Source of the DNA: Streptomyces physcomitrii
Lineage (GTDB): Bacteria; Actinomycetota; Actinomycetes; Streptomycetales; Streptomycetaceae
Assembly (NCBI RefSeq): GCF_012273655.1
Contig: NZ_JAAWWP010000001.1
Span: 310,001 to 374,000, forward strand
Direction: 5' to 3'
Length of the DNA: 64,000 nt
The stretch's first letter is position 1; every line of letters starts with the position of its first letter. Positions 32,713 through 41,659 of this stretch are shown here, in pieces. The notes beneath the pieces are model-generated. The model was not told the origin of the DNA, did no database searches, and saw only the letters and a program-made list of their open reading frames with translations. A program made the position numbers and the translations under genes.

Positions 32713-32924
32713 AGGGGAATTCCTGCTCGTGCGGGGAGCACTCGCCGTCCTTGTCGTACACGGCGATGCGTCCGGGGCCACCCCCGCACGCGCGGGGAGC
32801 ACAGGGCGAGCGCCAGGGCGCCGAGGTGGGGGCGGGGACCACCCCCGCACGCGCGGGGAGCACGCTTTCGGGGTTGGGCAGACAGCGCACCGGCCGGGAC
32901 CACCCCCGCACGCGCGGGGAGCAC
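32713..32924 (-). CRISPR. short type I-E-like CRISPR array, 4 repeats and 3 spacers
   Basis: Repeats of 29 bp lie at 32713-32741 (degenerate), 32774-32802 (one change), 32835-32863 and 32896-32924 (identical). On the minus strand they read GTGCTCCCCGCGCGTGCGGG and then GGTGGTCCC, the Streptomyces type I-E repeat with a stable hairpin. All three spacers are exactly 32 nt. The degenerate repeat at the low-coordinate end marks the leader-distal side, so the leader should lie at 32925 and beyond and the array be transcribed to the left. No cas gene is in the window, so it is an orphan array here. Confidence 0.96.
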
Positions 32925-33037
32925 ACGAACTGAACTGGGGCTTTACTACGCCGCGCCCCTGATCTCGGTAACTAGCTTTGAATCCGGCACAACTCGCTGA
33001 AGCCGCCCGTCAGTCAGCGCATCGCGGGTCCGAGCTC

Positions 33038-34234
33038 CTACACCCCCACCCCCGTCTTCACCCCCGCCCCGCACAACGGCACCACCGTGCTCGGTCCCCG
33101 GGCCTCCTCCCGTACCGCGGCCCAGCAGGCGACGCCGGTCGTCTCCACGTAGAAGCCGCGGGCCGCGAGGTCGCGTTGGGCGGTGCGGATCTGGGGTTCG
33201 GTCACCGTGCGGAATTCGCCGCCGGACTCCCGTACCGCGCGGAGGATCTGGCGGGCCCGCGGTGGACGCGGGATGGCGATGCCCTCGGCGAGGGTGGGGG
33301 ACGCGGGGGTGTCGTCGAGGAGGTCGTCGGCGCCCTCCTGCCAGGCGCGGGCGAGGGGGGCCACCGCCGCGGACTGGACGGCGATCAGGCGGGGGCGGCG
33401 GGGGAGCAGGCCCGCGGTGTGGAGTTCGGTGAGGGCCAGGGCGGCGCCCAGGAGGAGGGTGCCGTTGCCGACCGGGACCACGAGGCGCTCGGGGAGGTGG
33501 CCGCCGAGGTCCTCCCAGAGTTCGTGGACGTAGGTCTTGGTGCCGTGCAGGAAGTACGGGTTGTGGACGTGGCTGGCGTAGAAGGTGCCGGGGGCGTCCG
33601 CCGCCGCGCGGGCCGCGAGGGCGGTGGCCTGGCGGTCGCCGTCGACGGTTTCCAGCCGTGCGCCGTGGGCGGCGATCTGCTCCAGCTTCTTCGCGGAGGT
33701 CGCGGCGGGGACGTACACCGTGCAGGGCAGTCCGGCCCGGGCGCAGTACGCGGCGATGGCGGTACCGGCGTTGCCGCTGCTGTCGGCGAGGACGCGTTCC
33801 GGGCCGAGGCGGCGGGCGAGTTCGGCGAGCAGGACGGCGCCGCGGTCCTTGAAGGAGAGGGTGGGCATCAGGAAGTCGAGCTTGGCCGAAACCGTGTCGG
33901 TGAGCGCCACCAGCGGGGTCCGGCCCTCGCCGAGGGAGACCGCGGGCGCGGCGAGCGGCAGCGTTTCCGCGTACCGCCAGAGGGAGTTGACCCTGCCGGT
34001 GAGGGCGTCGAGGCCCGCGGGCCTGCCGTGGAAGTCGAGGTCGAGCGGTCCGCGGCAGCGCGGGCAGCACCAGTCGAGGGAGGCCGCCGGCACCCGGGTT
34101 CCGTCCACCGGGCAGACCGAGTCGGGCAGCGGGCCGGGCAGGGCGCCGGGCCCTCGGCCGGGCGGAGGCGGCGAGGGCAGTCGGCCGGAAGCGGCGGGTG
34201 CGGGGGGATCGGCCGCGGACGGTGAATTGCTCAT
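33038..34234 (-). CDS. threonine synthase-like PLP-dependent enzyme
   Basis: The 398-aa protein belongs to fold type II PLP enzymes. It starts with a disordered Pro-rich tail, then a rubredoxin-like knuckle (CPVDGT...CCPRC, about residues 41-61), LGEGRTPLVAL, the PLP lysine in MPTLSFKDRGAVLL (about 127), DSSGNAGTAIAAYCARAG (phosphate/substrate loop) and PVGNGTLLLG. It is most like the threonine synthase paralogues of actinomycetes; the actual substrate could be a different O-phospho- or hydroxy-amino acid. ATG 34234 is clear. A 26-bp minisatellite lies directly upstream. It is monocistronic. Confidence 0.88.
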   Translation of the reverse strand: MSNSPSAADPPAPAASGRLPSPPPPGRGPGALPGPLPDSVCPVDGTRVPAASLDWCCPRCRGPLDLDFHGRPAGLDALTGRVNSLWRYAETLPLAAPAVSLGEGRTPLVALTDTVSAKLDFLMPTLSFKDRGAVLLAELARRLGPERVLADSSGNAGTAIAAYCARAGLPCTVYVPAATSAKKLEQIAAHGARLETVDGDRQATALAARAAADAPGTFYASHVHNPYFLHGTKTYVHELWEDLGGHLPERLVVPVGNGTLLLGAALALTELHTAGLLPRRPRLIAVQSAAVAPLARAWQEGADDLLDDTPASPTLAEGIAIPRPPRARQILRAVRESGGEFRTVTEPQIRTAQRDLAARGFYVETTGVACWAAVREEARGPSTVVPLCGAGVKTGVGV

Positions 34235-34274
34235 GAGGGGAGGCTAGGCCGCACGCCCGCACCTGTCCCGGCGC

Positions 34275-34394
34275 GGCTCCCGCGTCCGCACTCCTCCTCC
34301 GGCTCCCGCGTCCGCACTCCTCCTCCGGCTCCCGCGTCCGTGCTCCTCCTCCGGCTCCCGCACACTTCCCCCGGGCTCCCGCGCTCTTCCTCCG
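34275..34394. repeat. 26-bp minisatellite, three units plus two decayed ones
   Basis: Units GGCTCCCGCGTCCGCACTCC+TCCTCC begin at 34275, 34301 and 34327; units two and three differ by two bases, and degenerate units follow to about 34394. The array fills much of the 355-bp gap between the threonine synthase-like and DUF4190 genes. Nothing suggests coding. Confidence 0.85.
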
Positions 34395-34589
34395 GGCCGC
34401 CGCACTCCTCGTCCGGCTCCGCTCCCGACCGGCAGCCGCCTGAAACGGAGGCGTCGCGGGGGCGAGGCGCGTGCGCGGCCCCGCGCCCGTCCCGCACGGG
34501 GCGCTGTCGGCGGCTCGGCATACGATGCGGGCTGCCGGAACCGCGCAGGCGGCGGCGCACCATGACCCCGCACCAGGAGCCAGCACCCC

Positions 34590-35882
34590 GTGGACATACC
34601 GCCCCCGCCCGGCCCCCAGCAGCCCCCGCCGGGCGGCGCCCCGCAGCAGCCCTCGCCGGGCGGCGCCCCGCAGCCGGGTCCGTACCAGCCCTACGAGACG
34701 TACCCGGGGGCGTACACGCAGCCGGGCGGCTATCCCGGCGGTCCGGCCGGGCACCCGTACCAGGCCTGGCCCGGCGGGTACCAGCCGTATGTCCAGCCGC
34801 CGGTCAACGGGCTCGCCATCGCCTCGCTCGTGCTCGGCATCCTGTGCTTCGTGCCCGGACTCGGCCTGGTGCTCGGCGCGGTGGGGCTCTCCCAGATCAG
34901 CCGGCGGGGCGAGCGCGGCCGGGGCATGGCGGTCGCCGGGATCGTGATGTCCTCGCTCGGGCTGATGGTGCTCGCGCTCGGCCTGTTCGGCTTCCTGGTG
35001 GGGGACGACCGGGACGGCGGCGGGAGCGCGGGCGGCGGCCCCGGCGGCGAGGAGGTCACCTTCTCGCTGGACGTCGGCGAGTGCTTCGACAGCCAGGGCC
35101 GCTCCCTCGAAGGGCTCGCCTACGACGTGGACCGGGTGCCCTGCTCCGGGGCGCACGACGGCGAGGTCTTCGCCAACTTCACGCTGCCCGGAGGCCCTTG
35201 GCCCGGCGAGAAGCGCCTCGACGCGACCGCCGACGACAAGTGCTTCGCCCTGCGCCGCGGTTACGCGATGGACAGCTGGGCGCTGCCCGCGGACAGTGAT
35301 GTCTACCACTTCACGCCGAGCCGGGAGAGCTGGGACTACGGCGACCGCGAGATCACCTGCCTGTTCGGCAACTCCGACGCCACCGGGCGGCTCACCGGCC
35401 CGCTGCGCAACGACGAGGGCAGCCTCGACGCCGACCAGACCGCCTATCTGAAGGCGCTCCGGGCGACCGAGGAGGCCCTGGAGAACCCTCCGGCGGAGGA
35501 GTACGTCGAGGACGACCTGCCCGGCCACCGGCGCTGGGCCCGCGCGGTCGCCTCCGCCCTCGGCGACCAGGAGCGCGCCCTGCGGGACCACCGCTGGCCG
35601 AGCCGGTCCGCCGGGGCGATCGCCGCCGAGCTGCGCGCCGTCAAGGCCGCCCGCACCCAGTGGGCCAAGGCGGCCGGGGCCACCGACGCGGACACCTTCT
35701 ACGAGGCCTACGGTGCCGCCGACGAGGCCTACGCCGACCGCGAGCAGATCCCCGCGCGCAAGGCCCTCGGCCTGACCACCACCCCGCCCGAGCGGGAGGA
35801 CGGCGGCGAGGGCGACGGGGGCGGCTCCGGTGGTACGGGCGGCTCGGGTTCCGGCTCCGGCGGGGCGGGCACCGCGATCTGA
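34590..35882 (+). CDS. DUF4190-domain membrane protein
   Basis: The 430-aa product starts at GTG 34590. The first ~70 residues are Pro/Gly/Gln/Tyr-rich and cytoplasmic. A DUF4190 unit follows with two transmembrane helices (about 75-93 and 112-130) around a QISRRGERGRGMAVAG loop. The rest (about 150-405) is an extracytoplasmic domain with four Cys (ECFDSQG, VPCSGAHDGEVF, DKCFAL, ITCLFGN) that resembles the septum formation/DUF4352-like domains of secreted actinobacterial proteins. A helical tail and a Gly/Ser linker end it. Function unknown; cell-envelope sensing or division is possible. Confidence 0.82.
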   Translation: MDIPPPPGPQQPPPGGAPQQPSPGGAPQPGPYQPYETYPGAYTQPGGYPGGPAGHPYQAWPGGYQPYVQPPVNGLAIASLVLGILCFVPGLGLVLGAVGLSQISRRGERGRGMAVAGIVMSSLGLMVLALGLFGFLVGDDRDGGGSAGGGPGGEEVTFSLDVGECFDSQGRSLEGLAYDVDRVPCSGAHDGEVFANFTLPGGPWPGEKRLDATADDKCFALRRGYAMDSWALPADSDVYHFTPSRESWDYGDREITCLFGNSDATGRLTGPLRNDEGSLDADQTAYLKALRATEEALENPPAEEYVEDDLPGHRRWARAVASALGDQERALRDHRWPSRSAGAIAAELRAVKAARTQWAKAAGATDADTFYEAYGAADEAYADREQIPARKALGLTTTPPEREDGGEGDGGGSGGTGGSGSGSGGAGTAI

Positions 35883-36089
35883 GCGCCGGGCAGGTGTTCG
35901 AGGTGCCGTCCGCGGGGCGGTTCCGGTCCGGGCCGGTGTAGGAAGGCCGGGCGCTGGACAGTGATCAACTCGGCGCGCGCTGCCGCCCGTTGGGGACGGT
36001 CCAGGAGGAAGGTCCTTTACCGGTCGCAAGAGGTCCGGGGAAAGGCATGTCATCACATCGAGTGATTCCCAGGCCTTGACTTGCGGTCA

Positions 36090-36104
36090 ACAACCCACGG
36101 TTGT
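36090..36104. promoter_or_regulatory. candidate GntR operator ACAACC-CAC-GGTTGT
   Basis: Two perfect inverted hexamers with a 3-nt spacer sit about 40 bp before the GTG of the GntR regulator, just after TTGACT (36076-36081), a good -35 hexamer. The position suggests autoregulation. Confidence 0.55.
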
Positions 36105-36142
36105 CAGTCTGTTGCCGTCTGTTAAACGGAGGGGAGTGGCCA

Positions 36143-36895
36143 GTGGTATTCGGTGGGCAGCCGGCGTATCTCCGCGTCGCGGGTGATCTGCGCAAGAAGA
36201 TCGTCGATGGCTCACTGCCGCCGCACACCCGACTCCCCTCGCAGGCGCGAATCCGCGAGGAGTACGGGGTCTCGGACACCGTCGCCCTGGAGGCGCGCAA
36301 GGTCCTGATGGCCGAGGGTCTCGTGGAGGGCCGCTCCGGCTCGGGGACGTACGTCCGCGAGCGACCGGTGCCGCGCCGGGTCGCGCGCTCCGGGTACCGG
36401 CCCGCGGGCGGCGCCACCTCCTTCCGCCAGGAGCAGGCCGAGGACGGTGCCTACGGCAGCTGGGAGTCGCGCAGCGAGCAGGTGCCGGCCGGGGCCGCCG
36501 TCGCGCAGCGGCTCGGCATCGAGGCGGGGGAGCGCGTGATGTGCACCAGCTACCTCTACCGAGACGCGGGCGAGGCCATGATGCTCTCCACCTCCTGGGA
36601 GCCGCTCGCGCTCACCGGCCGCACCCCGGTGATGCTGCCCGAGGAGGGCCCGCTCGGCGGGATGGGTGTGGTCGAGCGGATGGCCGCCATCGACGTGATC
36701 GTGGACAACGTCACCGAGGAGGTCGGCGCCCGCCCCGGTCTCGCCGAGGAACTCCTCGCCCTCGGCGGTGTGCCCGGCCATGTGGTCCTGGTGATCCAGC
36801 GGACGTACTACGCCTCCGGCCGGCCGGTGGAGACGGCCGATGTCGTCGTCCCGGCCGACCGCTACCAGATCGCGTACCACCTGCCGGTGCGCTGA
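36143..36895 (+). CDS. GntR-family transcriptional regulator (HutC/UTRA type)
   Basis: The 250-aa protein starts at GTG 36143 behind a very strong GGAGGGGAG ribosome site. The winged HTH lies at about residues 8-72 (AYLRVAGDLRKKIVDGSLPP, PSQARIREEYGVSDTVALEA). The UTRA effector domain covers about 90-245 (EAGERVMCTSYLYRDAGEAM, ...PVETADVVVPADRYQIAYHL). HutC-type GntR regulators sense small metabolites such as sugar phosphates or amino acid derivatives. There are no obvious metabolic neighbours, so the target is unknown; an inverted repeat upstream may be its operator. Confidence 0.93.
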   Translation: MVFGGQPAYLRVAGDLRKKIVDGSLPPHTRLPSQARIREEYGVSDTVALEARKVLMAEGLVEGRSGSGTYVRERPVPRRVARSGYRPAGGATSFRQEQAEDGAYGSWESRSEQVPAGAAVAQRLGIEAGERVMCTSYLYRDAGEAMMLSTSWEPLALTGRTPVMLPEEGPLGGMGVVERMAAIDVIVDNVTEEVGARPGLAEELLALGGVPGHVVLVIQRTYYASGRPVETADVVVPADRYQIAYHLPVR

Positions 36896-36960
36896 CGGTC
36901 CACGGGCCGGTCCACGGGCCGGTCCACGGATCACCTTCTGTGCGCGGCCTGCCGTGTGCG

Positions 36961-37062
36961 GACCGTCTGCGCGCCGACCGCCTGCATGCCAACCATCTGC
37001 ACGACGACTGTTTGCAAGCCGACTGTTTGCGTATCTGTTCGCGCGTCGGCTGTCTGCACGCC
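36961..37062 (+). repeat. 15-bp degenerate tandem repeat
   Basis: Seven units of the pattern GACYGTYTGCRYGCC (one shortened to 12 bp) follow each other at 36961, 36976, 36991, 37006, 37021, 37036 and 37048. Directly before, at about 36897-36929, GGTCCACGGGCC is repeated. The 652-bp gap 36896-37547 has no supported gene. Confidence 0.8.
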
Positions 37063-37245
37063 GAGGCCTCCGCTCGCCGGGTGCTGTCCTGACCGGCCCG
37101 GGACCGGGACCGGACGGGTCCTCGGTGCATCCCCGAGGCCCGTCCGGTGCATTTCGGACTGATCCGGTGGCTGTGTCCCGCGCCGGGTCCTATGGGAGTC
37201 GGTGCCGGATCCGCGGAGTCCGGCGGAAGGGGCGGAGTCGCCGTT

Positions 37246-37287
37246 CCGTCCCAGCGTGTGGTGCCTCCGTCCCAGCGTGTGGCGTCC
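37246..37287 (+). repeat. 21-bp direct repeat
   Basis: CCGTCCCAGCGTGTGGTGCC and the next base recur immediately (37246 and 37267), the second copy differing near its end. Non-coding. Confidence 0.7.
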
Positions 37288-37547
37288 GCGGCCGTGCTCG
37301 GCCGGAGGGTCCCCCGGTGCGCCGGGTGTGGGCCTCGCGCGCCTCTCGGGGGGCGCGAGGCCGCGTGTGCGCCCCCTCGGGAGGTGCAGGTCAGGGGCGA
37401 AAACTGTCCGGAAGCGTACCTCTTCGTAAAAAGCCGTATCCGTACAGTGAAGGCCGGGCGTAGGGTCAGGCATATGCGGGATGCGGTTTCCGCTGGGGGC
37501 GGAGCCGGGTCGCGCACCGGGGGACGTGCAGGGGGAAGGGACGCGTG

Positions 37548-37724
37548 ATGAGTGAAGGTACGGCCACACTCACCTGGGTCGTGGTGCGCCAGGACGACAA
37601 CGGCAACCGGTACCGGGTGGCCCGCTATGCGACCGAGGCGGAGGCGCAGCGCGTCGCCGAGCGCCTCGGCTCCCGCGGTCACCAGCAGCTCTACTGGGTC
37701 GAGTCGACCACCGGCGGCGCCTGA
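37548..37724 (+). CDS. SPOR-like small protein
   Basis: This short gene encodes 58 aa from ATG 37548 to TGA 37722. A strong GGGGGAAGGG ribosome site lies 7-17 nt upstream. The sequence (LTWVVVRQDDNGNRYRVARY, ATEAEAQRVAERLGSRGHQQ, LYWVES) has the strand-helix-strand pattern of SPOR domains and is a typical conserved Streptomyces small protein. SPOR domains bind glycan strands, but this protein lacks a signal peptide, so a cytoplasmic role is likely. It is followed 68 bp later by the Nudix gene. Confidence 0.85.
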   Translation: MSEGTATLTWVVVRQDDNGNRYRVARYATEAEAQRVAERLGSRGHQQLYWVESTTGGA

Positions 37725-37792
37725 GCGGTCGCGGGCGGCGGGGTGCCCGGCGGCTGTCCGGCGGCCGGCCCGGCTCCCGTAGGCTCCCCCGC

Positions 37793-38206
<414 letters not shown>

Positions 38207-38442
38207 GTCCCACGGTCTCCCCGGGTTTCCCTGAGTCTCCCCGCGTCTCCCTGTTCCCTGCGTTTCCAGGGGGCTCCGCGGGACTCCGTACGACCCGGCG
38301 AGACGCCTACGCGGCGTCACCGCGCCTGCGCCATTCGTGCCGAGAGGTCCCCGTGACCCGGTAACGGGAACCGTACAGGGGGTATGGGCCTCTTATCCGT
38401 TATGGAGGAATTGCCCCTTCTGCTGGTCTGTTGGTCTGGGAA

Positions 38443-38865
38443 GTGGTCGGCTTGATCGACACCGAGAGCACGTGCGCCGAGTGGAGCTTCCCGGCGGACC
38501 CGACGGCGGTGCGCACCGCCCGGCTCCGCGTCCGGCAGCAGCTTCACGACTGGGGTCTCGAAGGCCTCGCCGACCTCGCTGAACTGCTGGTCAGCGAACT
38601 GGTCACCAACTCGCTCTGCTACGCCTCCGCCCCCATCGGCGTACGGTTGATGCGTCCCGCCACAGCGCCGGGCGCCCTGCTCGTGGAGGTCTCGGACCCG
38701 CTTCCCGACCCGCCGTGCGAGCGGAGCGCGGACCCGGGGGACGAGCACGGCCGCGGCATCCAGCTGGTGGCACGTGCCTCCCGGCGCTGGGGGATCCGGC
38801 AGGCAGGCACCGGCAAGACCGTGTGGTTCGAGCTGGCCCCACCGGGACAGAAGACAGGCGAGTAG
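38443..38865 (+). CDS. HATPase-fold ATP-binding regulatory protein
   Basis: The product has about 140 aa, a GHKL ATPase with the N box LAELLVSELVTNSLCYASAP, LLVEVSDPLPD and G-box GRGIQLVARASRRWG, ending TGKTVWFEL. The start is uncertain: GTG 38443, TTG 38431 or TTG 38452 are in frame, and only the last has a plausible ribosome site (GGAAG). A 17-codon upstream ORF (38402-38455) ends on the TTG at 38452 with a TTGA overlap. The gene precedes the SpoIIE-type phosphatase by 133 bp, whose own C-terminal HATPase is closely related; both probably feed one sigma-factor switch. Confidence 0.85.
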   Translation: MVGLIDTESTCAEWSFPADPTAVRTARLRVRQQLHDWGLEGLADLAELLVSELVTNSLCYASAPIGVRLMRPATAPGALLVEVSDPLPDPPCERSADPGDEHGRGIQLVARASRRWGIRQAGTGKTVWFELAPPGQKTGE

Positions 38866-38998
38866 CGGTCCGGACGGTACCGATTGCGTCGAGACCGTGC
38901 TGTGATCGTGTACGCCGTGTCGCCGGGAGCCCGGGTGCTGGATACTTCGGGATGCCGGTTCCGGTGGTGGACACGGTGAGCTGGAGGGGACGGTTCGC

Positions 38999-41659
38999 GT
39001 GAGCGAGACACCGGCGAAGGCCTCGGTCTCCGAGGGGCCCTCGCGAGGCAATGCCATGTGGCACCACACCACGCCCGGCTCCATGTACGAGTACATCCAG
39101 GTCGCGTCCTTCTCGATCGGCCCGGACGGGCTCGTGGAGCAGTGGAGTTCGCGCGCGGAGGAGCTCTTCGGCGTGCCCGCCGCCGACATCCTGGGCAAGG
39201 ACCCGGTCGAGGAGTTCGTCCCCGAGCACCTGCGCCCGCGCGGCCACCGCAAGATGGCGGAGATCCTCGACGGCCGCGAGTGGACCGGGATCGTCCCCTT
39301 CCACGCGCCGGTGCGCCCGGGCCAGGCCGCCAAGGACGGCATCGCCGAGATCTATGTGATGCCCACCGGCACCGCCGCCGGGGAGCAGGCCGCCGTCTGC
39401 ATCGTCGTGGACGTCCGCACCCTGCGCCGTATCGAGAGCGACCTCGCCGCCTCCCAGGCCATCTTCGGCGACTCCCCCTTCGGCTTCCTGCTCTTCGGCA
39501 CCGACCTGCGGGTGCAGCGCGCCAACGAGCGCCTCGCCGCCGCCTTCGGCGGGAGCCTGGACACCCACCGCGGCCGCACCGTCCACGACTACCTGCCGCC
39601 CAACGAGGCCGACCGCGTCACCGCCGTGCTCCAGCGCGTCCTGGACACCGGGGAGTCCGTCACCGACATGCAGATCGTCGGTACACCGCCCGGTTCCGAC
39701 GAGCGCCGCCACTGGTCGATCAACCTCTACCGGGTGCACAGCCCCTCCGGCCGCCCGCTCGGCGTCGCCGGACTCGGCGTGGACGTCACCCGCCGCCACG
39801 CCGCCGCCCGCGAGGCCGCGCACGCCCGGCGCAACCTCGCCCTGCTCAACGAGGCCGGCGCCCGGATCGGCAACTCCCTCGACCTGGAGACCACCGCCCG
39901 CGAACTCCTCGACGTGACGGTGCCCGGCTTCTGCGACGTCGCCACCGTCGACCTCTACCAGGGGCTGCTGCTCGGCGACGAGAACCCGCACGGCGGCGGC
40001 TCGGGCAGCCGGTCCGGCACCGCCGGTGCCGAGATGCGCCGGGTGGGCTTCGCCAGCGCGGTCTCGGACGCCCCGCTCACCGGCGGGCCCACGCCCGTCG
40101 CCGTCGGCGCCGTGCACCGCTACGCCCCGGACTCGCCCTGCGCCGAGGCCCTGCGCAGCGCCCGGCCCCAGCTCGTACCGGCCCAGGGGCCCGGCCTCGT
40201 ACAGTCGACCCTGGTGGTGCCGATGGTCGCGCACGACACCGTGGTCGGCCTCGCCCAGTTCGCCCGGGCCAAGGGCAGCGAGCCCTTCGGCGAACGCGAC
40301 CGCGCGCTCGCCGTCGAACTGGCCGCCCGCGCCGCCGTCTGCATCGACAACGCCCGCCTCTACCGGCGCGAACACGAGCGCGCGCTCATCCTCCAGCGCT
40401 CCCTGCTGCCGCCCGGCGACCCCGAGGCCGCCGGTCTCGACATCGCCTGCCGCTATCTGCCGGGCACCGCCGCCACCGAGGTCGGCGGCGACTGGTTCGA
40501 CGTCATCGAACTCCCCGGCCACCGCACCGCCCTGGTGGTCGGCGACGTCATGGGCCGCGGACTGCGCGCCGCCGTCGCCATGGGCGAACTGCGCACCGCC
40601 GTACGGACCCTGGCCCTGCTCGACCTGGAACCGGCCGAGGTGCTCACCGCCCTGGACGAGACCGCCCGCGGACTCGGCACCCCCGGCGGGCCCTCCGCCG
40701 CCTTCGGCCCCGGCAGCGGGGCCCGCAAGTCCGGCCGCCGCGGCGCCCGCGGCGCCCAGGACGAGAACCTCTCCGAGGTCTACCTCGCCACCTGCGTCTA
40801 CGCCGTCTACGACTCGGTCACCCGGCGCTGCACCTTCGCCAACGCCGGGCACCTGCCCCCGGTCCTCGTCGACCCCGCGGAGGAGCGGGCCGTCATGCTC
40901 GACGTACCGCCCGGGCTGCCGCTCGGCGTCGGCGACGAGCCCTTCGAGGACGTGGAGATAGAACTGCCGGAGGGCGCCGTGCTCGCCCTCTACACCGACG
41001 GACTCGTCGAGTCCCGGGACCACCCCCTCGACGAGGGACTCGAAGCCCTCCGCGCCTCCCTCGACGTGCCGGTGCCCCCGCCCGGCGGCGAGGAGAAGGC
41101 CGGGCAGCCGCCCGCCGCCTCCGGGACGCCCGCCCGCTCCCTGGAGGACCTCTGCGACCACGTCCTGGAGTCCCTCGACACCCACCACGGGGAGGACGAC
41201 ATCGCCCTGCTCATGGCGCGGGTGCAGGGGCTGCCCGCCGAGTCGGTGGGGGACTGGGCGCTGCCCCGCGAGCCGCGCAGCGTGGGCCGCGCCCGGGAGC
41301 TGGCCCGCACCCAGCTGGAGTCCTGGGACCTCGAACTCCTCGTCGACACCACCGAGTTGCTGGTGAGCGAGCTGGTCACCAACGCGCTGCGCTACGGCGA
41401 GGGCGACATCCGGCTGCGGCTGCTGCTCGACCGCACCCTGGTCTGCGAGGTCTGGGACGGCGGCCTGGTTCAGCCGCGCAGGCGCCGGGCCCGGGACACC
41501 GACGAGGGCGGCCGTGGCCTCCAGCTCGTCGGCCTGCTCAGCACGGGCTGGGGCTCGCGCCGCACCCCCCGCGGCAAGACCGTCTGGTTCGAACTCGACC
41601 TGCCGAAGAACGGCGGCGGCACCACGGACCCGACCGAGGCACTGCTCAGCCTGTTCTGA
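38999..41659 (+). CDS. PAS-PAS-GAF-SpoIIE phosphatase with C-terminal HATPase
   Basis: The 886-aa multidomain regulator starts at GTG 38999 behind GGAGGGG. Domains: PAS 1 (about 27-135, with YEYIQVASFSIGPDGLVEQW), PAS 2 (about 150-265, SPFGFLLFGTDLRVQRANER), GAF (about 277-455), PP2C/SpoIIE phosphatase (about 458-742, EVGGDWFDVIELPG, VVGDVMGRGLRAA, ALYTDGLVESRD, GEDDIALLMARV), and an HATPase kinase-like domain (750-880, ELLVSELVTNALRYGEGDIR). Fused phosphatase and kinase would set the phosphorylation of an anti-anti-sigma factor in response to signals sensed by PAS/GAF. No ligand can be inferred. A 16-bp minisatellite begins at its stop codon. Confidence 0.94.
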   Translation: MSETPAKASVSEGPSRGNAMWHHTTPGSMYEYIQVASFSIGPDGLVEQWSSRAEELFGVPAADILGKDPVEEFVPEHLRPRGHRKMAEILDGREWTGIVPFHAPVRPGQAAKDGIAEIYVMPTGTAAGEQAAVCIVVDVRTLRRIESDLAASQAIFGDSPFGFLLFGTDLRVQRANERLAAAFGGSLDTHRGRTVHDYLPPNEADRVTAVLQRVLDTGESVTDMQIVGTPPGSDERRHWSINLYRVHSPSGRPLGVAGLGVDVTRRHAAAREAAHARRNLALLNEAGARIGNSLDLETTARELLDVTVPGFCDVATVDLYQGLLLGDENPHGGGSGSRSGTAGAEMRRVGFASAVSDAPLTGGPTPVAVGAVHRYAPDSPCAEALRSARPQLVPAQGPGLVQSTLVVPMVAHDTVVGLAQFARAKGSEPFGERDRALAVELAARAAVCIDNARLYRREHERALILQRSLLPPGDPEAAGLDIACRYLPGTAATEVGGDWFDVIELPGHRTALVVGDVMGRGLRAAVAMGELRTAVRTLALLDLEPAEVLTALDETARGLGTPGGPSAAFGPGSGARKSGRRGARGAQDENLSEVYLATCVYAVYDSVTRRCTFANAGHLPPVLVDPAEERAVMLDVPPGLPLGVGDEPFEDVEIELPEGAVLALYTDGLVESRDHPLDEGLEALRASLDVPVPPPGGEEKAGQPPAASGTPARSLEDLCDHVLESLDTHHGEDDIALLMARVQGLPAESVGDWALPREPRSVGRARELARTQLESWDLELLVDTTELLVSELVTNALRYGEGDIRLRLLLDRTLVCEVWDGGLVQPRRRRARDTDEGGRGLQLVGLLSTGWGSRRTPRGKTVWFELDLPKNGGGTTDPTEALLSLF

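Noticed and set aside
32653..33000. Open frames running through the CRISPR array
   Set aside because: They consist of repeat translations (PHARGAR/PARAGST) and are produced by the repeats themselves.
36961..37062. Pentapeptide-repeat protein reading of the 15-bp repeats
   Set aside because: In that frame the hydrophobic residue is at the wrong distance for A(D/N)LxX repeats, the frame overlaps the GntR gene and no start with ribosome site exists.
37147..37548. 133-codon open frame before the SPOR-like gene
   Set aside because: Low complexity Gly/Arg/Val content, covers direct repeats and the promoter region, and ends in the start of the real small gene.
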